34,933 nt of DNA from contig JASHOY010000327.1 in assembly GCA_030038435.1 (NCBI GenBank), positions 1 through 34,933 of the forward strand. Reading direction: 5' to 3'. Every line of letters begins with the position of its first letter. Position 1 is the stretch's first letter. Below, piece after piece: positions 15,187 to 23,683 of this stretch. The notes under the pieces are model-generated. The model was not told where the DNA came from, searched no databases, and saw only the letters and a list, made by a program, of their open reading frames with translations. Position numbers and translations under genes: made by a program. Source of the stretch: Acidobacteriaceae bacterium (GTDB lineage: Bacteria > Acidobacteriota > Terriglobia > Terriglobales > Acidobacteriaceae).

Positions 15187-16284
15187 CTAGAGTAACGGAC
15201 TCGGTTTCCACGTGCCGCCCTTTTGCGTGCAGGGTCCGTCCGCGTCCATATCACAAAATGAGCCGTCGAGAACCGATATCCGATCTTCCGTCAGCAAAGT
15301 GAGCCAGGCATCCGCGGGAACCGCCGGGTAGCGCAACTTTGCAAATCTCACCCACGCGTCGCGATACTTAAGCCACGCGCGCTCGGTGTCGCGGATTCCG
15401 TCGGTCTGAATAGCGCCATACTCGCCCTTGCGGGCCTCGGCATCGCTCATCGTCGTGCCATAAACCGAGTTCAGCCGCGCATCGGCTTCACCATACGCTT
15501 CGAAAGATCCGGCTGGGAGTCTCCCCGCCTCGAAGGCCTCCAATGCGGCGAGGAAATCGTCGCGGAGGCTCTCTTCAGCATCGATCTCAAACATGCCCCT
15601 GGCTGACCCGCTCAGATCGATCTCCCCGGCGCCGTGAGCCTCGGCGTATCCCTCTTCCAATTTGCGAACTGTGGCAAAGGCCACGCGCTGTGCCGGCGTA
15701 AAACTCGAGACAAAAGCCAGAAATTGATCTTCCCGGCGCCCGTCGGCGATCTCACTGTTGTAGTCTGCGCAGAAGCCCTCCATGAATCCGCTGGTGATGT
15801 CATCGCAGTAACTGAATTTGGCCGCCGTCGGCCCTTTCTCAAGGGATTCAAGATGCCTGATGCGTCCCTCGAACTCCGCGGGCGCCCATCCCTGCTCGCA
15901 GGAAAACCGCAGCGCCAGGGGAAAGTTCCTTTTGACGCCGTCGCCGTTGGCGTAAAGCACGCTCAGCATTGCTGACCCGCCGAATACGCTGGCCACTGTG
16001 AACGTTGGCTCAATTCCCGCCTGGATGGCCAGACGCTCCGACCACGCACAGTGTCGCGCCGCCGCGTAGTCCACCTTCGTGCCAATGCCCGAATAAAGCT
16101 TGTAGGAATCGCAGTCGGGCCACCGTTTGGCAGCGGGAATCTGTGCGCCCTCCGGTGGCAGCGGCGTGGCCAGATACTTCCTGCAGGCCGCCTGCGTGGC
16201 CGCATCCGCGTCTGACAACTGCGCCAAAAGAGGGCCGGCTGCGGCGAATGCGCAGAACACAGCCACCAGGCGTGGAACTCTCAT
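15187..16284 (-). CDS. Secreted protein with Sel1-like stretch and C-terminal LprI-type (DUF1311) domain
   Basis: A 365-aa exported protein. The signal peptide (VAVFCAFAAAGPLLAQ) is followed by a Cys-containing region with a Sel1/TPR-like helical stretch (about residues 103-140: SVLYANGDGVKRNFPLALRF). The C-terminal part (about 265-345) matches the LprI N-terminal/DUF1311 pattern: LNSVYGTTMSD, D-T-E-R-A-W-L-K-Y-R-D-A-W and a late LLTEDRISVL. LprI domains inhibit lysozyme in the envelope, which suggests a protective periplasmic role, but this longer architecture has no known function. Conserved Cys pairs may form disulfides. No good ribosome-binding site precedes ATG 16284; the start is set by the signal peptide. 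It shares a 147-bp divergent upstream region with the YpdA-like gene. Confidence 0.75.
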   Translation of the reverse strand: MRVPRLVAVFCAFAAAGPLLAQLSDADAATQAACRKYLATPLPPEGAQIPAAKRWPDCDSYKLYSGIGTKVDYAAARHCAWSERLAIQAGIEPTFTVASVFGGSAMLSVLYANGDGVKRNFPLALRFSCEQGWAPAEFEGRIRHLESLEKGPTAAKFSYCDDITSGFMEGFCADYNSEIADGRREDQFLAFVSSFTPAQRVAFATVRKLEEGYAEAHGAGEIDLSGSARGMFEIDAEESLRDDFLAALEAFEAGRLPAGSFEAYGEADARLNSVYGTTMSDAEARKGEYGAIQTDGIRDTERAWLKYRDAWVRFAKLRYPAVPADAWLTLLTEDRISVLDGSFCDMDADGPCTQKGGTWKPSPLL

Positions 16285-16431
16285 GCCAACGAGGATAGCG
16301 CAACGCGATCCTGGGATCGCCGCCCGTAGCCCCGTAAGCCGCTCACCTTTGGCCTGCGCGATACCCGGTCAGGTTGCGATTGCCGGCGCAGGTGGTCTCC
16401 CCGAGCCGCCCCAATGCCCTAATCTAAAGGA

Positions 16432-17460
16432 ATGAGTGAAGTGAATGCGGGTCGGCAGGCAGCGGCTGACGCCGTCTTCGACCTCCTTGTCGTCGGCGCC
16501 GGGCCCACTGGCCTCGCCTGCGCCATCGAGGCACAAAAGGCCGGCCTGCGCGCGGCGCTGGTAGATAAAGGGTGCGTTTGCAATTCCATTTATCACTACC
16601 CCTCGCACATGACGTTTTTTACCACTTCCGAGCTGCTGGAGATCGGCGGCATTCCCTTTCCCAGCACCAACGCCAAGCCCTCGCGCAACGAGGCGCTGGA
16701 ATACTACCGCCTGGTAACCGCTCACTACAAGCTGGACGTGCGGCAATACCACCTGGTCGAGCAGGTAACCGGTACAGATGGCGATTTCGCCGTGCAGGTT
16801 GTCGACCGTTTCGGACGGCGCAGCGAACTGCATGCGCGCAAGCTGGCCATTGCCACCGGTTACTACGACCTGCCCAACATTATGGGCATCCCCGGTGAGG
16901 AGCTGAGCAAAGTCCATCACTACTATGACGATCCTCATCCGTACTTCGATACGGAAGTCCTGGTGATCGGCGGAAAAAACTCTGCCGCCATTGCCGCCCT
17001 CGAGTTGTGGCGGCACGGCGCGCGCGTCACGCTGGTGCACCGCGGCCCGGAGATGCACCGTCACGTGAAATACTGGATCAAGCCGGATATAGAGAATCGC
17101 ATCAAGCACGGCGAGATCAATGCATATTTCCGCACGCGCGTCCTTGAGATCACGCCGGACAAGGTGCTTCTGGAAACGCCGGAAGGTCGCGAGACAATCA
17201 AAAACGACTTCGTTTTTGCGCTGACCGGCTACCACCCGGATTTCGATTTTCTGGAGCGCTTGGGGATTGCCTGCGAGGGAACCGATCGCCTTCCCATATG
17301 CCATCAGGAAACTCTGGAGAGCAACATTGCCGGAATATTCCTGGCGGGCGTAATCGTCGCCGGCTCGCGCACCAACGAGATCTTCATTGAGAATGGACGT
17401 TTTCACGGCCGCCAGATCGCTGCGGCCCTGGCATCAAGCCTCATGGGTCACAAGGGTTAG
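16432..17460 (+). CDS. ypdA: YpdA-family flavoprotein, putative bacillithiol disulfide reductase
   Basis: A 342-aa FAD/NAD(P)-dependent reductase. A Rossmann motif VVGAGPTGLACAIEA lies at about residues 19-33, a YpdA signature DKGCVCNSIYHYPSHMTFF follows near 45-65, a second nucleotide-binding motif VIGGKNSAAIAALEL is near residue 177, and the C-terminal flavin-contact block GIFLAGVIVAGSRTNEIFIENG is present. YpdA (Bdr) reduces bacillithiol disulfide with NADPH in low-molecular-weight thiol systems; the single-Cys region replaces the CxxC of thioredoxin reductase. Its presence suggests that this organism makes bacillithiol or a related thiol, but no bsh genes are in the window. The ATG has AAAGG directly abutting; GTG at 16441, ten bases from AAAGG, is a credible alternative start. 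Confidence 0.9.
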   Translation: MSEVNAGRQAAADAVFDLLVVGAGPTGLACAIEAQKAGLRAALVDKGCVCNSIYHYPSHMTFFTTSELLEIGGIPFPSTNAKPSRNEALEYYRLVTAHYKLDVRQYHLVEQVTGTDGDFAVQVVDRFGRRSELHARKLAIATGYYDLPNIMGIPGEELSKVHHYYDDPHPYFDTEVLVIGGKNSAAIAALELWRHGARVTLVHRGPEMHRHVKYWIKPDIENRIKHGEINAYFRTRVLEITPDKVLLETPEGRETIKNDFVFALTGYHPDFDFLERLGIACEGTDRLPICHQETLESNIAGIFLAGVIVAGSRTNEIFIENGRFHGRQIAAALASSLMGHKG

Positions 17461-17508
17461 ATAATCCGGTAAACTGAACCCACTGGTTCCCGGAGGAAGG
17501 AATTGCGC

Positions 17509-19419
17509 ATGCGGTGGTGGCCGCGTTCGATCCGCTGGCAGCTTCTGACCGGGCTGCTGCTACTCGAAGCGCTGTCAATCGGGTTGTTCGCCGTGCTGCT
17601 GGTGCATCAGCAGACGCGGAGACTTTATCTCCGCGCACGGCAAACCCTGGAATACCAAAGCACGTCGCTCGCCTTGCAGTCGGCAGAAGCGCTCGGGGAA
17701 GACCGCCAGTCTTGGGTGGACCTCTCCGTCAAGATGATGGTGGATTCGCCCACCGTAGAGTCGGCAAAGATCAGCGATCCCTCCGGTGGCGTCCTCTTCG
17801 ACACCAGCGAACATGCGGATGGAGGCAGGCTCAGGCCGGATGAGCGCGCGCAAATTGCGCAGATTCGCGGGGCCGATCCCAGATTCTTCATCGGAGCGGG
17901 GCACCGCTGGGAGGCAGTGCACGCCATTTACACCCAAAACACACTGCGCGGCTATGCATGGGTCACATTCGACCGTGCGGTAGCTCGACAGGAAATCGAC
18001 TCCCTGCTCAGCGATCTGTCCATCTTTGGCATCATCTGGATCGTCGCCTCCGCCGCTCTGGTGCTGCTTGTCGGGCAGGCCATCGCGCGGCCGCTGGCCA
18101 TGCTGCATCGGGGAACACGCGCGCTGATGGCAGCCCCCGAAAGTAGTGGCGGATTTCCGCTGCCGGTCACCGTGCACAACGAGTTCGGCGACCTGATCGA
18201 AGCCTTTAACGGGATGGTGACCTCGATTGCCGAGCAGCGCGCCGGTCTCAACGACACACTTTCACTCCTCGATTCCATGCTCGCCAACGCCCCAATCGGT
18301 CTGGCATTCTTTGACCGCCGCTGCCGGTTTGTGCGCGTGAACCAGGTATTTGCTGGCATGACCGGGGTGCCGCTGAGCCGGCATCTGGGACGGACACTGC
18401 CCGAACTGCTGCCCCACGACGTCGCCCAGAAGCTGGAGGACACGCTGGCGAAGGTTTTTGCCGACGAGCAGCCGGTGCGCAACCTGGAGCTAAGCGGTCC
18501 GGCAACGGACGGCGGGCAGTCCTGGACCTGGCTGGCGAGCGCTTACCCGGTTCTGACCAATCCGCAGCGAGTTCGCTGGGTGGGCGTGATCGTGCTCGAC
18601 GCCAGCGAGCGCAAGCGCAGTGAAGAGGCGTTGCGCAAGACGGAAAAGCTGGCTGCCACGGGACGCCTTGCCGCTTCCATCGCACACGAGATCAACAATC
18701 CCCTGGAAGCGATTACCAATCTGCTTTTCCTGCTGCGCAGCTTCTGCGGCTTGGAGGAGCCGGCCATGAAATATGTCATTATGGCCGAGCACGAGGCAAG
18801 GCGGATTTCCGAAATTACGCAACAGACGTTGCGATTCTATCGACAGTCCACCATGCCCAACCGGGCAAGCATGAGAGACCTGCTGGACTCGGTGCTGAGC
18901 CTCTACCAGGGCCGGTTGAACTCGTTAAACATTCAGGTCGAGCGCCAGTACGAGCACGAGTTGGATCTCTTTTGTTTTGCCGGTGAACTGCGCCAGGTCT
19001 TCGCCAATCTCGTCGGGAACGCGATTGACGCCACTTCATCCGGGGGACGGCTGCTGGTTCGCGCCCGCCCCTCGCGAAACTGGCGCAGCAGCAACGAACC
19101 GGGCATCCGCTTTACCATCGCTGACACAGGCAGCGGAATGAATTCCGAAGTGCGCGAGCACGTCTTCGAAGCATTCTTTACCACCAAAGAGGCAACGGGC
19201 ACCGGACTGGGGCTTTGGGTCAGCCAGGAAATTATCGTGAAACATCGCGGAGTGGTGCATCTGCGCAGCCGGCCGGCCGGAAACGGAATGCCTTCCGGCA
19301 CGGTCTTCCAAGTCTTCATTCCCGAAAACGAGAATCTGCTGGTCCGGGAAAACCAGGAACTTTCGACGAGCGCAGAATCGGCCAACAGCAAAGAGCAGAT
19401 TACCCTTTCCGATTCGTGA
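17509..19419 (+). CDS. PAS-domain sensor histidine kinase
   Basis: A 636-aa membrane histidine kinase. Domain order: transmembrane helix (about 12-34), periplasmic sensor domain (about 35-168), second transmembrane helix (about 170-190), HAMP (about 190-245), PAS (about 253-370), HisKA with phospho-acceptor His in ASIAHEINNPLEAI (His394), and HATPase with N box LVGNAIDAT, G1 DTGSGM, F box FEAFFTTK and G2 GTGLGLWVS. All catalytic boxes are intact. The C-terminal 30 residues are a polar Ser/Glu tail. No response-regulator gene adjoins, so it is an orphan kinase; the receiver-GGDEF protein at 23684-24823 is a distant candidate partner. The start is ATG 17509 or TTG 17503; GGAGG and AAGG at 17492-17500 fit either. 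It follows ypdA by 48 bp. Confidence 0.93.
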   Translation: MRWWPRSIRWQLLTGLLLLEALSIGLFAVLLVHQQTRRLYLRARQTLEYQSTSLALQSAEALGEDRQSWVDLSVKMMVDSPTVESAKISDPSGGVLFDTSEHADGGRLRPDERAQIAQIRGADPRFFIGAGHRWEAVHAIYTQNTLRGYAWVTFDRAVARQEIDSLLSDLSIFGIIWIVASAALVLLVGQAIARPLAMLHRGTRALMAAPESSGGFPLPVTVHNEFGDLIEAFNGMVTSIAEQRAGLNDTLSLLDSMLANAPIGLAFFDRRCRFVRVNQVFAGMTGVPLSRHLGRTLPELLPHDVAQKLEDTLAKVFADEQPVRNLELSGPATDGGQSWTWLASAYPVLTNPQRVRWVGVIVLDASERKRSEEALRKTEKLAATGRLAASIAHEINNPLEAITNLLFLLRSFCGLEEPAMKYVIMAEHEARRISEITQQTLRFYRQSTMPNRASMRDLLDSVLSLYQGRLNSLNIQVERQYEHELDLFCFAGELRQVFANLVGNAIDATSSGGRLLVRARPSRNWRSSNEPGIRFTIADTGSGMNSEVREHVFEAFFTTKEATGTGLGLWVSQEIIVKHRGVVHLRSRPAGNGMPSGTVFQVFIPENENLLVRENQELSTSAESANSKEQITLSDS

Positions 19420-19460
19420 TCCGATTCGCGATCATCGCCAGACCCTGCCTCCGGCTTAAT

Positions 19461-20138
19461 ATGGTAGCGAAGCAAATTGCCGGAATGAAGGACTGGGATA
19501 AAAGTATCAATACTGGCAGGCGGAGCCGGCGGACGCGAAGACGAGGCGTGCTGCTGGCGGCATTGTTGACTGGTGCTCTAGTATTAACCGCGGCGCAAAC
19601 CCCGCCACCGCTGACGCAACTGAATGACACCGGGCGCATTTCCGTCGCGGGCTGTTTGACCCCATTCATCATCCGGCATCTGCCTCTGGCGTCTTTTCCG
19701 CAGATCCCTCCCGAAATTCTGGTGGCATTGAGCCGTCGTGGCTGCCTCATTCCGCAGACCTATGAAGCGCATCAGCCGGAAAACGTAATTCACGGCAGCT
19801 TTGAGCGACCCGGTTCAAGGGACTGGGCAATGCTCTGCTCCGTCCACGGCACGGTATCTCTTCTGGTGTTCTTCGCTTCCGACCCGGAACGCCCCTTTAC
19901 GCTGGCCACCGCCCCGGAGACCGAACGCCTGCAGGCCCACGATCCAACTGGCGTGCTGGGCTTCAACTGGGGCATCGACGCCGTCTCGCCGCAGCAGGTT
20001 CATGACGCCCAGGCAGGGCTCTTACCCCCGCCACCCGCCGTGAGCCACGACGCCATAGCCGACTCCGTGGTCGAGCACAGTTCTGAGTATCATTACTACT
20101 CGAAGGGCTCCTGGACACTGCTGCCCACCCCCGATTGA
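19461..20138 (+). CDS. Secreted protein of unknown function
   Basis: About 225 residues. A strongly basic N-terminus (RRSRRTRRRG) precedes one hydrophobic segment (VLLAALLTGALVLTAAQ), so it is a signal peptide or single anchor. The mature part contains VAGCLTPFIIRHLPL, Cys residues spaced widely (three to four) and a final aromatic YHYYSKGSW stretch. I do not recognise a family. The frame is open far upstream into the kinase gene; ATG 19461, or ATG 19485 eight codons later, fits best because the basic-plus-hydrophobic leader then starts the protein. Ribosome-binding sites are weak. It lies between a kinase and a thiolase on the same strand with short gaps and may be co-transcribed with either; context gives no clear role. 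Confidence 0.6.
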   Translation: MVAKQIAGMKDWDKSINTGRRSRRTRRRGVLLAALLTGALVLTAAQTPPPLTQLNDTGRISVAGCLTPFIIRHLPLASFPQIPPEILVALSRRGCLIPQTYEAHQPENVIHGSFERPGSRDWAMLCSVHGTVSLLVFFASDPERPFTLATAPETERLQAHDPTGVLGFNWGIDAVSPQQVHDAQAGLLPPPPAVSHDAIADSVVEHSSEYHYYSKGSWTLLPTPD

Positions 20139-20186
20139 ATCCCGGATCATCCGCAAAGGATCAAACTCACTGAGGAGCGAGTCCCC

Positions 20187-21371
20187 ATGCCGAAAGCGGT
20201 CCTTGTCAGCGCCGTCCGCACTCCCGTCGGCCGCGCGCCCAAAGGAGTTCTCTCCACCACGCGCCCTGACGACCTGGCTGCTCTCACATTGAATGCCGCT
20301 TTGCAGCGCGTCCCGGCGCTGCAGAAATCCGAAATTGACGACGTAATCCTGGGATGCGCGCAGCCGGAAGGTGAGCAGGGTTTCAACATCGCCCGCATGG
20401 CGGCTCTGCGCGCCGGCTTTCCGGTCGAGATTCCCGGCGCCACCATAAATCGTCTCTGTTCCTCTGGGCTGGAAGCGATTGCGCTGGCAGATCTGCGCAT
20501 CCGTGGCGGGGGGGCGAAGGCGATCGTAGCTGGAGGCGCCGAATCCATGAGCCTCATCCCTATGGGCGGCAACAAACCCAGCCCCAATCCCTGGCTGGCC
20601 GAGCACTACCCGGCTTCGCTGCTGACCATGGGCCTCACCGCCGAGCGCGTCGCCCGTCATTACGGCATTAGCCGCGAAGACCAGGACACATTCGCGCTCG
20701 CCAGCCACCATAGAGCGCTCGCGGCGCAAAAAGAAGGCCGGTTCACTCAAGAACTCGTTCCCGTCACCGTCACCTCCGCCGTCCCGGGCGAGAAGCCGGG
20801 AAAGCCGGTAGTCACAGAACGCCTCTTTGTTGCTGATGAGGGCCCGCGGGCCGACACTTCCGCTGAAGCACTAGCCAGCCTGAAGCCGGTATTCCACGCA
20901 CAGGGCACAGTAACCGCGGGTAATTCCTCGCAAACCTCCGACGGCGCTGCCTCCGTGGTCCTCATGGACTCCGAGCGCGCTCGTGAGTTGGGCATCGAGC
21001 CCTTGGCGCGTCTGGTTGCCTACACCGCCGTCGGCTGCCTGCCGGAAGAGATGGGCATGGGACCTGTTGCCGCTGTGCCCAAAGCCCTGCGCATGGCGAG
21101 CCTCAAGCTCGACCAGATCGAAGTGATCGAGCTGAACGAGGCATTCGCCGCGCAGGCTCTGGCCGTTATCCGGGAGCTGGGGCTCGACCCTGAGCGCGTC
21201 AACGTGAACGGCGGCGCCATCGCACTTGGCCATCCGCTTGGCTGCACGGGAGCCAAGCTCACAGTTACGCTGCTGGGCGAAATGCAGCGGCGCAAGGCAA
21301 AGTATGGGATGGTGACCATGTGCGTCGGCGGAGGAATGGGCGCAGCAGGAATTTTCGAGCGAATGAGCTGA
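20187..21371 (+). CDS. fadA: Thiolase, acetyl-CoA C-acyltransferase (FadA-like)
   Basis: A 394-aa thiolase of the beta-oxidation type. It cleaves 3-ketoacyl-CoA with CoA to acetyl-CoA and a shortened acyl-CoA. Catalytic residues are visible: nucleophilic Cys91 in [10 protein letters not shown], His349 in [12 protein letters not shown], and the second Cys379 in [12 protein letters not shown]. The opening [10 protein letters not shown] and the [12 protein letters not shown] block resemble FadA more than biosynthetic AtoB-type thiolases, but this is a judgement from motifs. Its usual FadB partner is not adjacent. ATG 20187 has a GAGGAG site upstream. It is the last gene of the rightward run and is followed by a strong hairpin at 21413-21432. 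Confidence 0.9.
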   Translation: MPKAVLVSAVRTPVGRAPKGVLSTTRPDDLAALTLNAALQRVPALQKSEIDDVILGCAQPEGEQGFNIARMAALRAGFPVEIPGATINRLCSSGLEAIALADLRIRGGGAKAIVAGGAESMSLIPMGGNKPSPNPWLAEHYPASLLTMGLTAERVARHYGISREDQDTFALASHHRALAAQKEGRFTQELVPVTVTSAVPGEKPGKPVVTERLFVADEGPRADTSAEALASLKPVFHAQGTVTAGNSSQTSDGAASVVLMDSERARELGIEPLARLVAYTAVGCLPEEMGMGPVAAVPKALRMASLKLDQIEVIELNEAFAAQALAVIRELGLDPERVNVNGGAIALGHPLGCTGAKLTVTLLGEMQRRKAKYGMVTMCVGGGMGAAGIFERMS

Positions 21372-21412
21372 GATTTCCCGGCCTGTTCTTATTCCGGCCG
21401 ATAGACAGCAAC

Positions 21413-21442
21413 AGCCGGGATCGCTCCCGGCTGCGCGCTTTT
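21413..21442 (+). terminator. Intrinsic terminator after the thiolase gene
   Basis: A perfect eight-base GC-rich stem (21413-21420 with 21425-21432) closes a TCGC loop and is followed a few bases later by CTTTT. It lies about 40 bp after the thiolase stop. It could also slow transcription leaving rpsT from the other side. Confidence 0.65.
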
Positions 21443-21448
21443 GAAATG

Positions 21449-21467
21449 GGGCTTTTCGAAGAAGCCC
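21449..21467 (-). terminator. Possible terminator of rpsT
   Basis: GGGCTT (21449-21454) pairs with AAGCCC (21462-21467) across a seven-base loop, just beyond the rpsT stop on the minus strand. The following minus-strand sequence CATTTC has only a short T run. Confidence 0.45.
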
Positions 21468-21473
21468 GGACGG

Positions 21474-21749
21474 TTACGCCTTCGCCGTCGCCAGCGCCTT
21501 CAGACGGGCATTGAGCCGGCTCTTGTAACGGGACGCGGTATTGTCGTGCAGCACGCCCTTCTGCACGCTTTTATCGAGTGCCGAAACCGTCTCGCGGTAC
21601 TGCGTTTGGGCAGCCCCGGCGTCGCCCTTGGTCAGCGCCTCACGCATGGCGCGCAGGCTGGTGCGGATGCGGCTGAGGTTGGCCCGATTGTGTGCGGTAC
21701 GTCTCTTGGTCTGCCGGGTGCGCTTCAGCGCCGATACATGGTTTGCCAT
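21474..21749 (-). CDS. rpsT: 30S ribosomal protein S20
   Basis: A 91-aa highly basic protein with the S20 signature: [22 protein letters not shown] at the N-terminus, a three-helix bundle, and a conserved central [24 protein letters not shown] block. S20 binds 16S rRNA early in small-subunit assembly. ATG 21749 is preceded by AAGGA six bases upstream. The gene is monocistronic, with its own promoter and a hairpin-bearing 5' leader of about 66 bases. Length is normal for the family. Confidence 0.97.
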   Translation of the reverse strand: MANHVSALKRTRQTKRRTAHNRANLSRIRTSLRAMREALTKGDAGAAQTQYRETVSALDKSVQKGVLHDNTASRYKSRLNARLKALATAKA

Positions 21750-21774
21750 GATGATTCCTTAATTCTCAAAGGAT

Positions 21775-21807
21775 GATGCGGTAAAGAATGCAACTTCGAG
21801 CCGCATC
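21775..21807 (-). ncRNA. Leader hairpin in the rpsT 5' untranslated region
   Basis: GATGCGG (21775-21781) and CCGCATC (21801-21807) form a perfect seven-base stem with a 19-base loop between the predicted transcript start and the ribosome-binding site. S20 autoregulates its own translation in enteric bacteria, so a similar control here is possible. That is inference. Confidence 0.4.
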
Positions 21808-21821
21808 CCTCGCAATTTCTT

Positions 21822-21850
21822 AGTTTATGGGAATCTGCCCCATGGGTCAA
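21822..21850 (-). promoter_or_regulatory. Sigma-70 promoter of rpsT
   Basis: On the minus strand, TTGACC (21850-21845), a 17-base spacer and TAAACT (21827-21822) make a good housekeeping promoter. Transcription would start near 21815, giving a leader of about 66 bases before ATG 21749. Confidence 0.7.
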
Positions 21851-22020
21851 TGTGCACCGTTTTGTGGTAGGGTCTCGGCTTGAAATATCTGGCGTAGGTG
21901 GAAAGCGGACCTATGTTATTGGTCACACCGGCAGTGCGGCGCGAAGATTGCGTCCAACCTCTCTTCCGTGCAGCGTCGGCCTAAGCTATTCTGAAGAGCC
22001 TGGGATGGAGATTCTGTAGC

Positions 22021-22554
22021 ATGGCAAAGCTCGTGTATGGATTGAACCAGTCCCTGGACGGCTACGTGGATCACCAGAAGATGGGGCCACCCAGTCCGGC
22101 GCTCTTTCGTCACTTCATCGAGCAGGTGCGCGGCCTCACGGGCACGGTATACGGTCGACGCATGTACGAGATCATGCGTTATTGGGACGATGACCTTCCG
22201 GATTGGGACGCGGAGGAACGCGACTTCGCGGCGGTGTGGCGGAGCCGGAGGAAGTGGGTTGTGTCGCGCTCATCGAAGTCGGTCGGCCCCAACGCCACAC
22301 TTGTCGAGAATGACATCGAGGCCGTGATACGCGGACTGAAGGCACAGTTGGATGGCGAGATTGATGTTGCCGGGCCAAAGCTGGCAGGGAGCCTGACCAA
22401 ACTTGGGCTGATCGATGAGTATCGACTCTACCTCCACCCCATCGTGCTCGGTAGCGGCACGCCATTCTTCGCCGGCCCCCGGCCGCGGCTCCGCCTGGTG
22501 GCCAGCGATCAAATTGGCGAGGATGTGGTCAGGTTGACGTACGTTCCTGCTTAA
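22021..22554 (+). CDS. Dihydrofolate-reductase-fold (RibD C-terminal-like) reductase
   Basis: A 177-aa single-domain protein of the RibD_C/DHFR superfamily. Typical features are the opening strand LVYGLNQSLDGYVD, GTVYGRRMYEIMRYW for nucleotide contact, VVSRS after the second strand, DIDVAGPKLAGSLTKLGLIDEYRLY, and the ending HPIVLGSGTPFF. Members are NADPH-dependent reductases of pterin- or flavin-like substrates, but most small stand-alone members have no assigned substrate, and no riboflavin genes adjoin. GGAG lies ten bases before the ATG. It is 190 bp from the SDR gene and may be independent of it. Confidence 0.85.
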   Translation: MAKLVYGLNQSLDGYVDHQKMGPPSPALFRHFIEQVRGLTGTVYGRRMYEIMRYWDDDLPDWDAEERDFAAVWRSRRKWVVSRSSKSVGPNATLVENDIEAVIRGLKAQLDGEIDVAGPKLAGSLTKLGLIDEYRLYLHPIVLGSGTPFFAGPRPRLRLVASDQIGEDVVRLTYVPA

Positions 22555-22703
22555 TCGCGCGACTCGCCCGTCGGACTGCGCCGACTCGTCAAGTCCGCTT
22601 GGAGTCGAAACCCGAACTTCAAGCTGAGACAGTACCCATTTTGTTGACCGTGCAACCGGTAAACGTGCTGTCAGATTGGAGGTTTCAATTCGCTGGACTT
22701 CGC

Positions 22704-22709
22704 TACAAT
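22704..22709 (+). promoter_or_regulatory. Possible -10 box for the SDR gene
   Basis: TACAAT lies 36 bp before the SDR start, a spacing that suits a short leader. No good -35 box is present at 16-18 bp, so an activator would be needed if this is used. Confidence 0.3.
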
Positions 22710-22745
22710 CTTTATCCGGACTTGGAGCGCAGGAGTGAGAGTGAG

Positions 22746-23576
22746 ATGAGTTCTTTGAATGGCAAAGTTGCCGTAGTAACCGGGGCAAGCCGAGGCGTGG
22801 GAAGCCGCATCGCCTTGCGCCTGGCGCGAGAGGGTGCGGGCGTCGCGCTGCTTGCGCGCGGACGGACGGCGCTGGAAGAAACGCAAAGGGCGATTGACGA
22901 CCACGGCGGACACGGCTTCGTGGTCCCAGTCAATCTCGCCCGTCCGGAGGAGATAGAAGCTGCAACAGACTCGGTAGAACAGCAGCTTGGGACGGTGTCG
23001 ATCCTGGTGAATGCGGCAGGTGTCTTTGGTCCCATCGGCCTGGTGAAGGACACAGATCCACGCGCATGGCTCGAGACCATTATGATCAACACCGTTGCGC
23101 CTTATCTGACCTGCCGCGCATTTGCCGGCGGCATGATCGCGCAGGGATGGGGCCGCATTGTCAACGTGACTTCCGCCGCGGCGCTGCACGAGCCAGGGCC
23201 GATCAACAGCGCCTATGGCACCAGCAAGGCGGCGCTGAATCAGTTCACGCGCCATCTCGCGGCCGAGTTGAAGGGAACCGGCGTAACCGCAAACGTCATT
23301 CATCCCGGAGACGTGAAAACTGATATGTGGGCCTACATAAAAGAAGCTTCCGGGCGGCTGGGAAGCGTGGCCGATGCGTATGTGCAATGGGCAGAATGGG
23401 TGGAAAAAACGGGGGGCGACGATCCTGAAAAGGCCGCCAGCCTGGTCGCCGATCTGGTTCGTGATGACGCCGCGCATGTGAACGGCCAGTTCTTGTGGAT
23501 CGGGGATGGATTCCAGGCGCCGATTCCCAGCTGGGGTCAGACCAAAGACCAGCAGCCCTGGCGGAGACGGGAGTAA
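22746..23576 (+). CDS. Short-chain dehydrogenase/reductase (SDR) family oxidoreductase
   Basis: A 276-aa classical SDR. The cofactor motif T-G-A-S-R-G-V-G lies at residues 12-19; the R after S in this glycine-rich motif favours NADP(H). NAAG is at 89-92. The catalytic triad is Ser143 (NVTSAAA), Tyr157 and Lys161 (Y-G-T-S-K). VIHPGDVKTDM is typical of the substrate-loop start. The substrate is unknown; the closest everyday annotation would be a 3-oxoacyl-ACP-reductase-like protein. ATG 22746 is set by the family start (NGKVAVVTGA) and AGGAG ten bases upstream; the frame is open further upstream, without protein character. It converges with the GGDEF gene. Confidence 0.92.
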   Translation: MSSLNGKVAVVTGASRGVGSRIALRLAREGAGVALLARGRTALEETQRAIDDHGGHGFVVPVNLARPEEIEAATDSVEQQLGTVSILVNAAGVFGPIGLVKDTDPRAWLETIMINTVAPYLTCRAFAGGMIAQGWGRIVNVTSAAALHEPGPINSAYGTSKAALNQFTRHLAAELKGTGVTANVIHPGDVKTDMWAYIKEASGRLGSVADAYVQWAEWVEKTGGDDPEKAASLVADLVRDDAAHVNGQFLWIGDGFQAPIPSWGQTKDQQPWRRRE

Positions 23577-23683
23577 AGATTCAGCGGATTCTGGGGTTCC
23601 GTAAGGCGCATGATGGTTTCCGCGCCCCCCGCTTTGCCTTCAGTTCTTGCCGAGAGTCTATGCCGGTCCCGCAAGTGCGGATG

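Noticed and set aside
16369-17406. 345-codon open frame antisense to the YpdA-like gene
   Set aside because: No family features; it exists because the GC-rich sense codons leave few stops on the opposite strand. The sense frame has clear FAD and NAD motifs.
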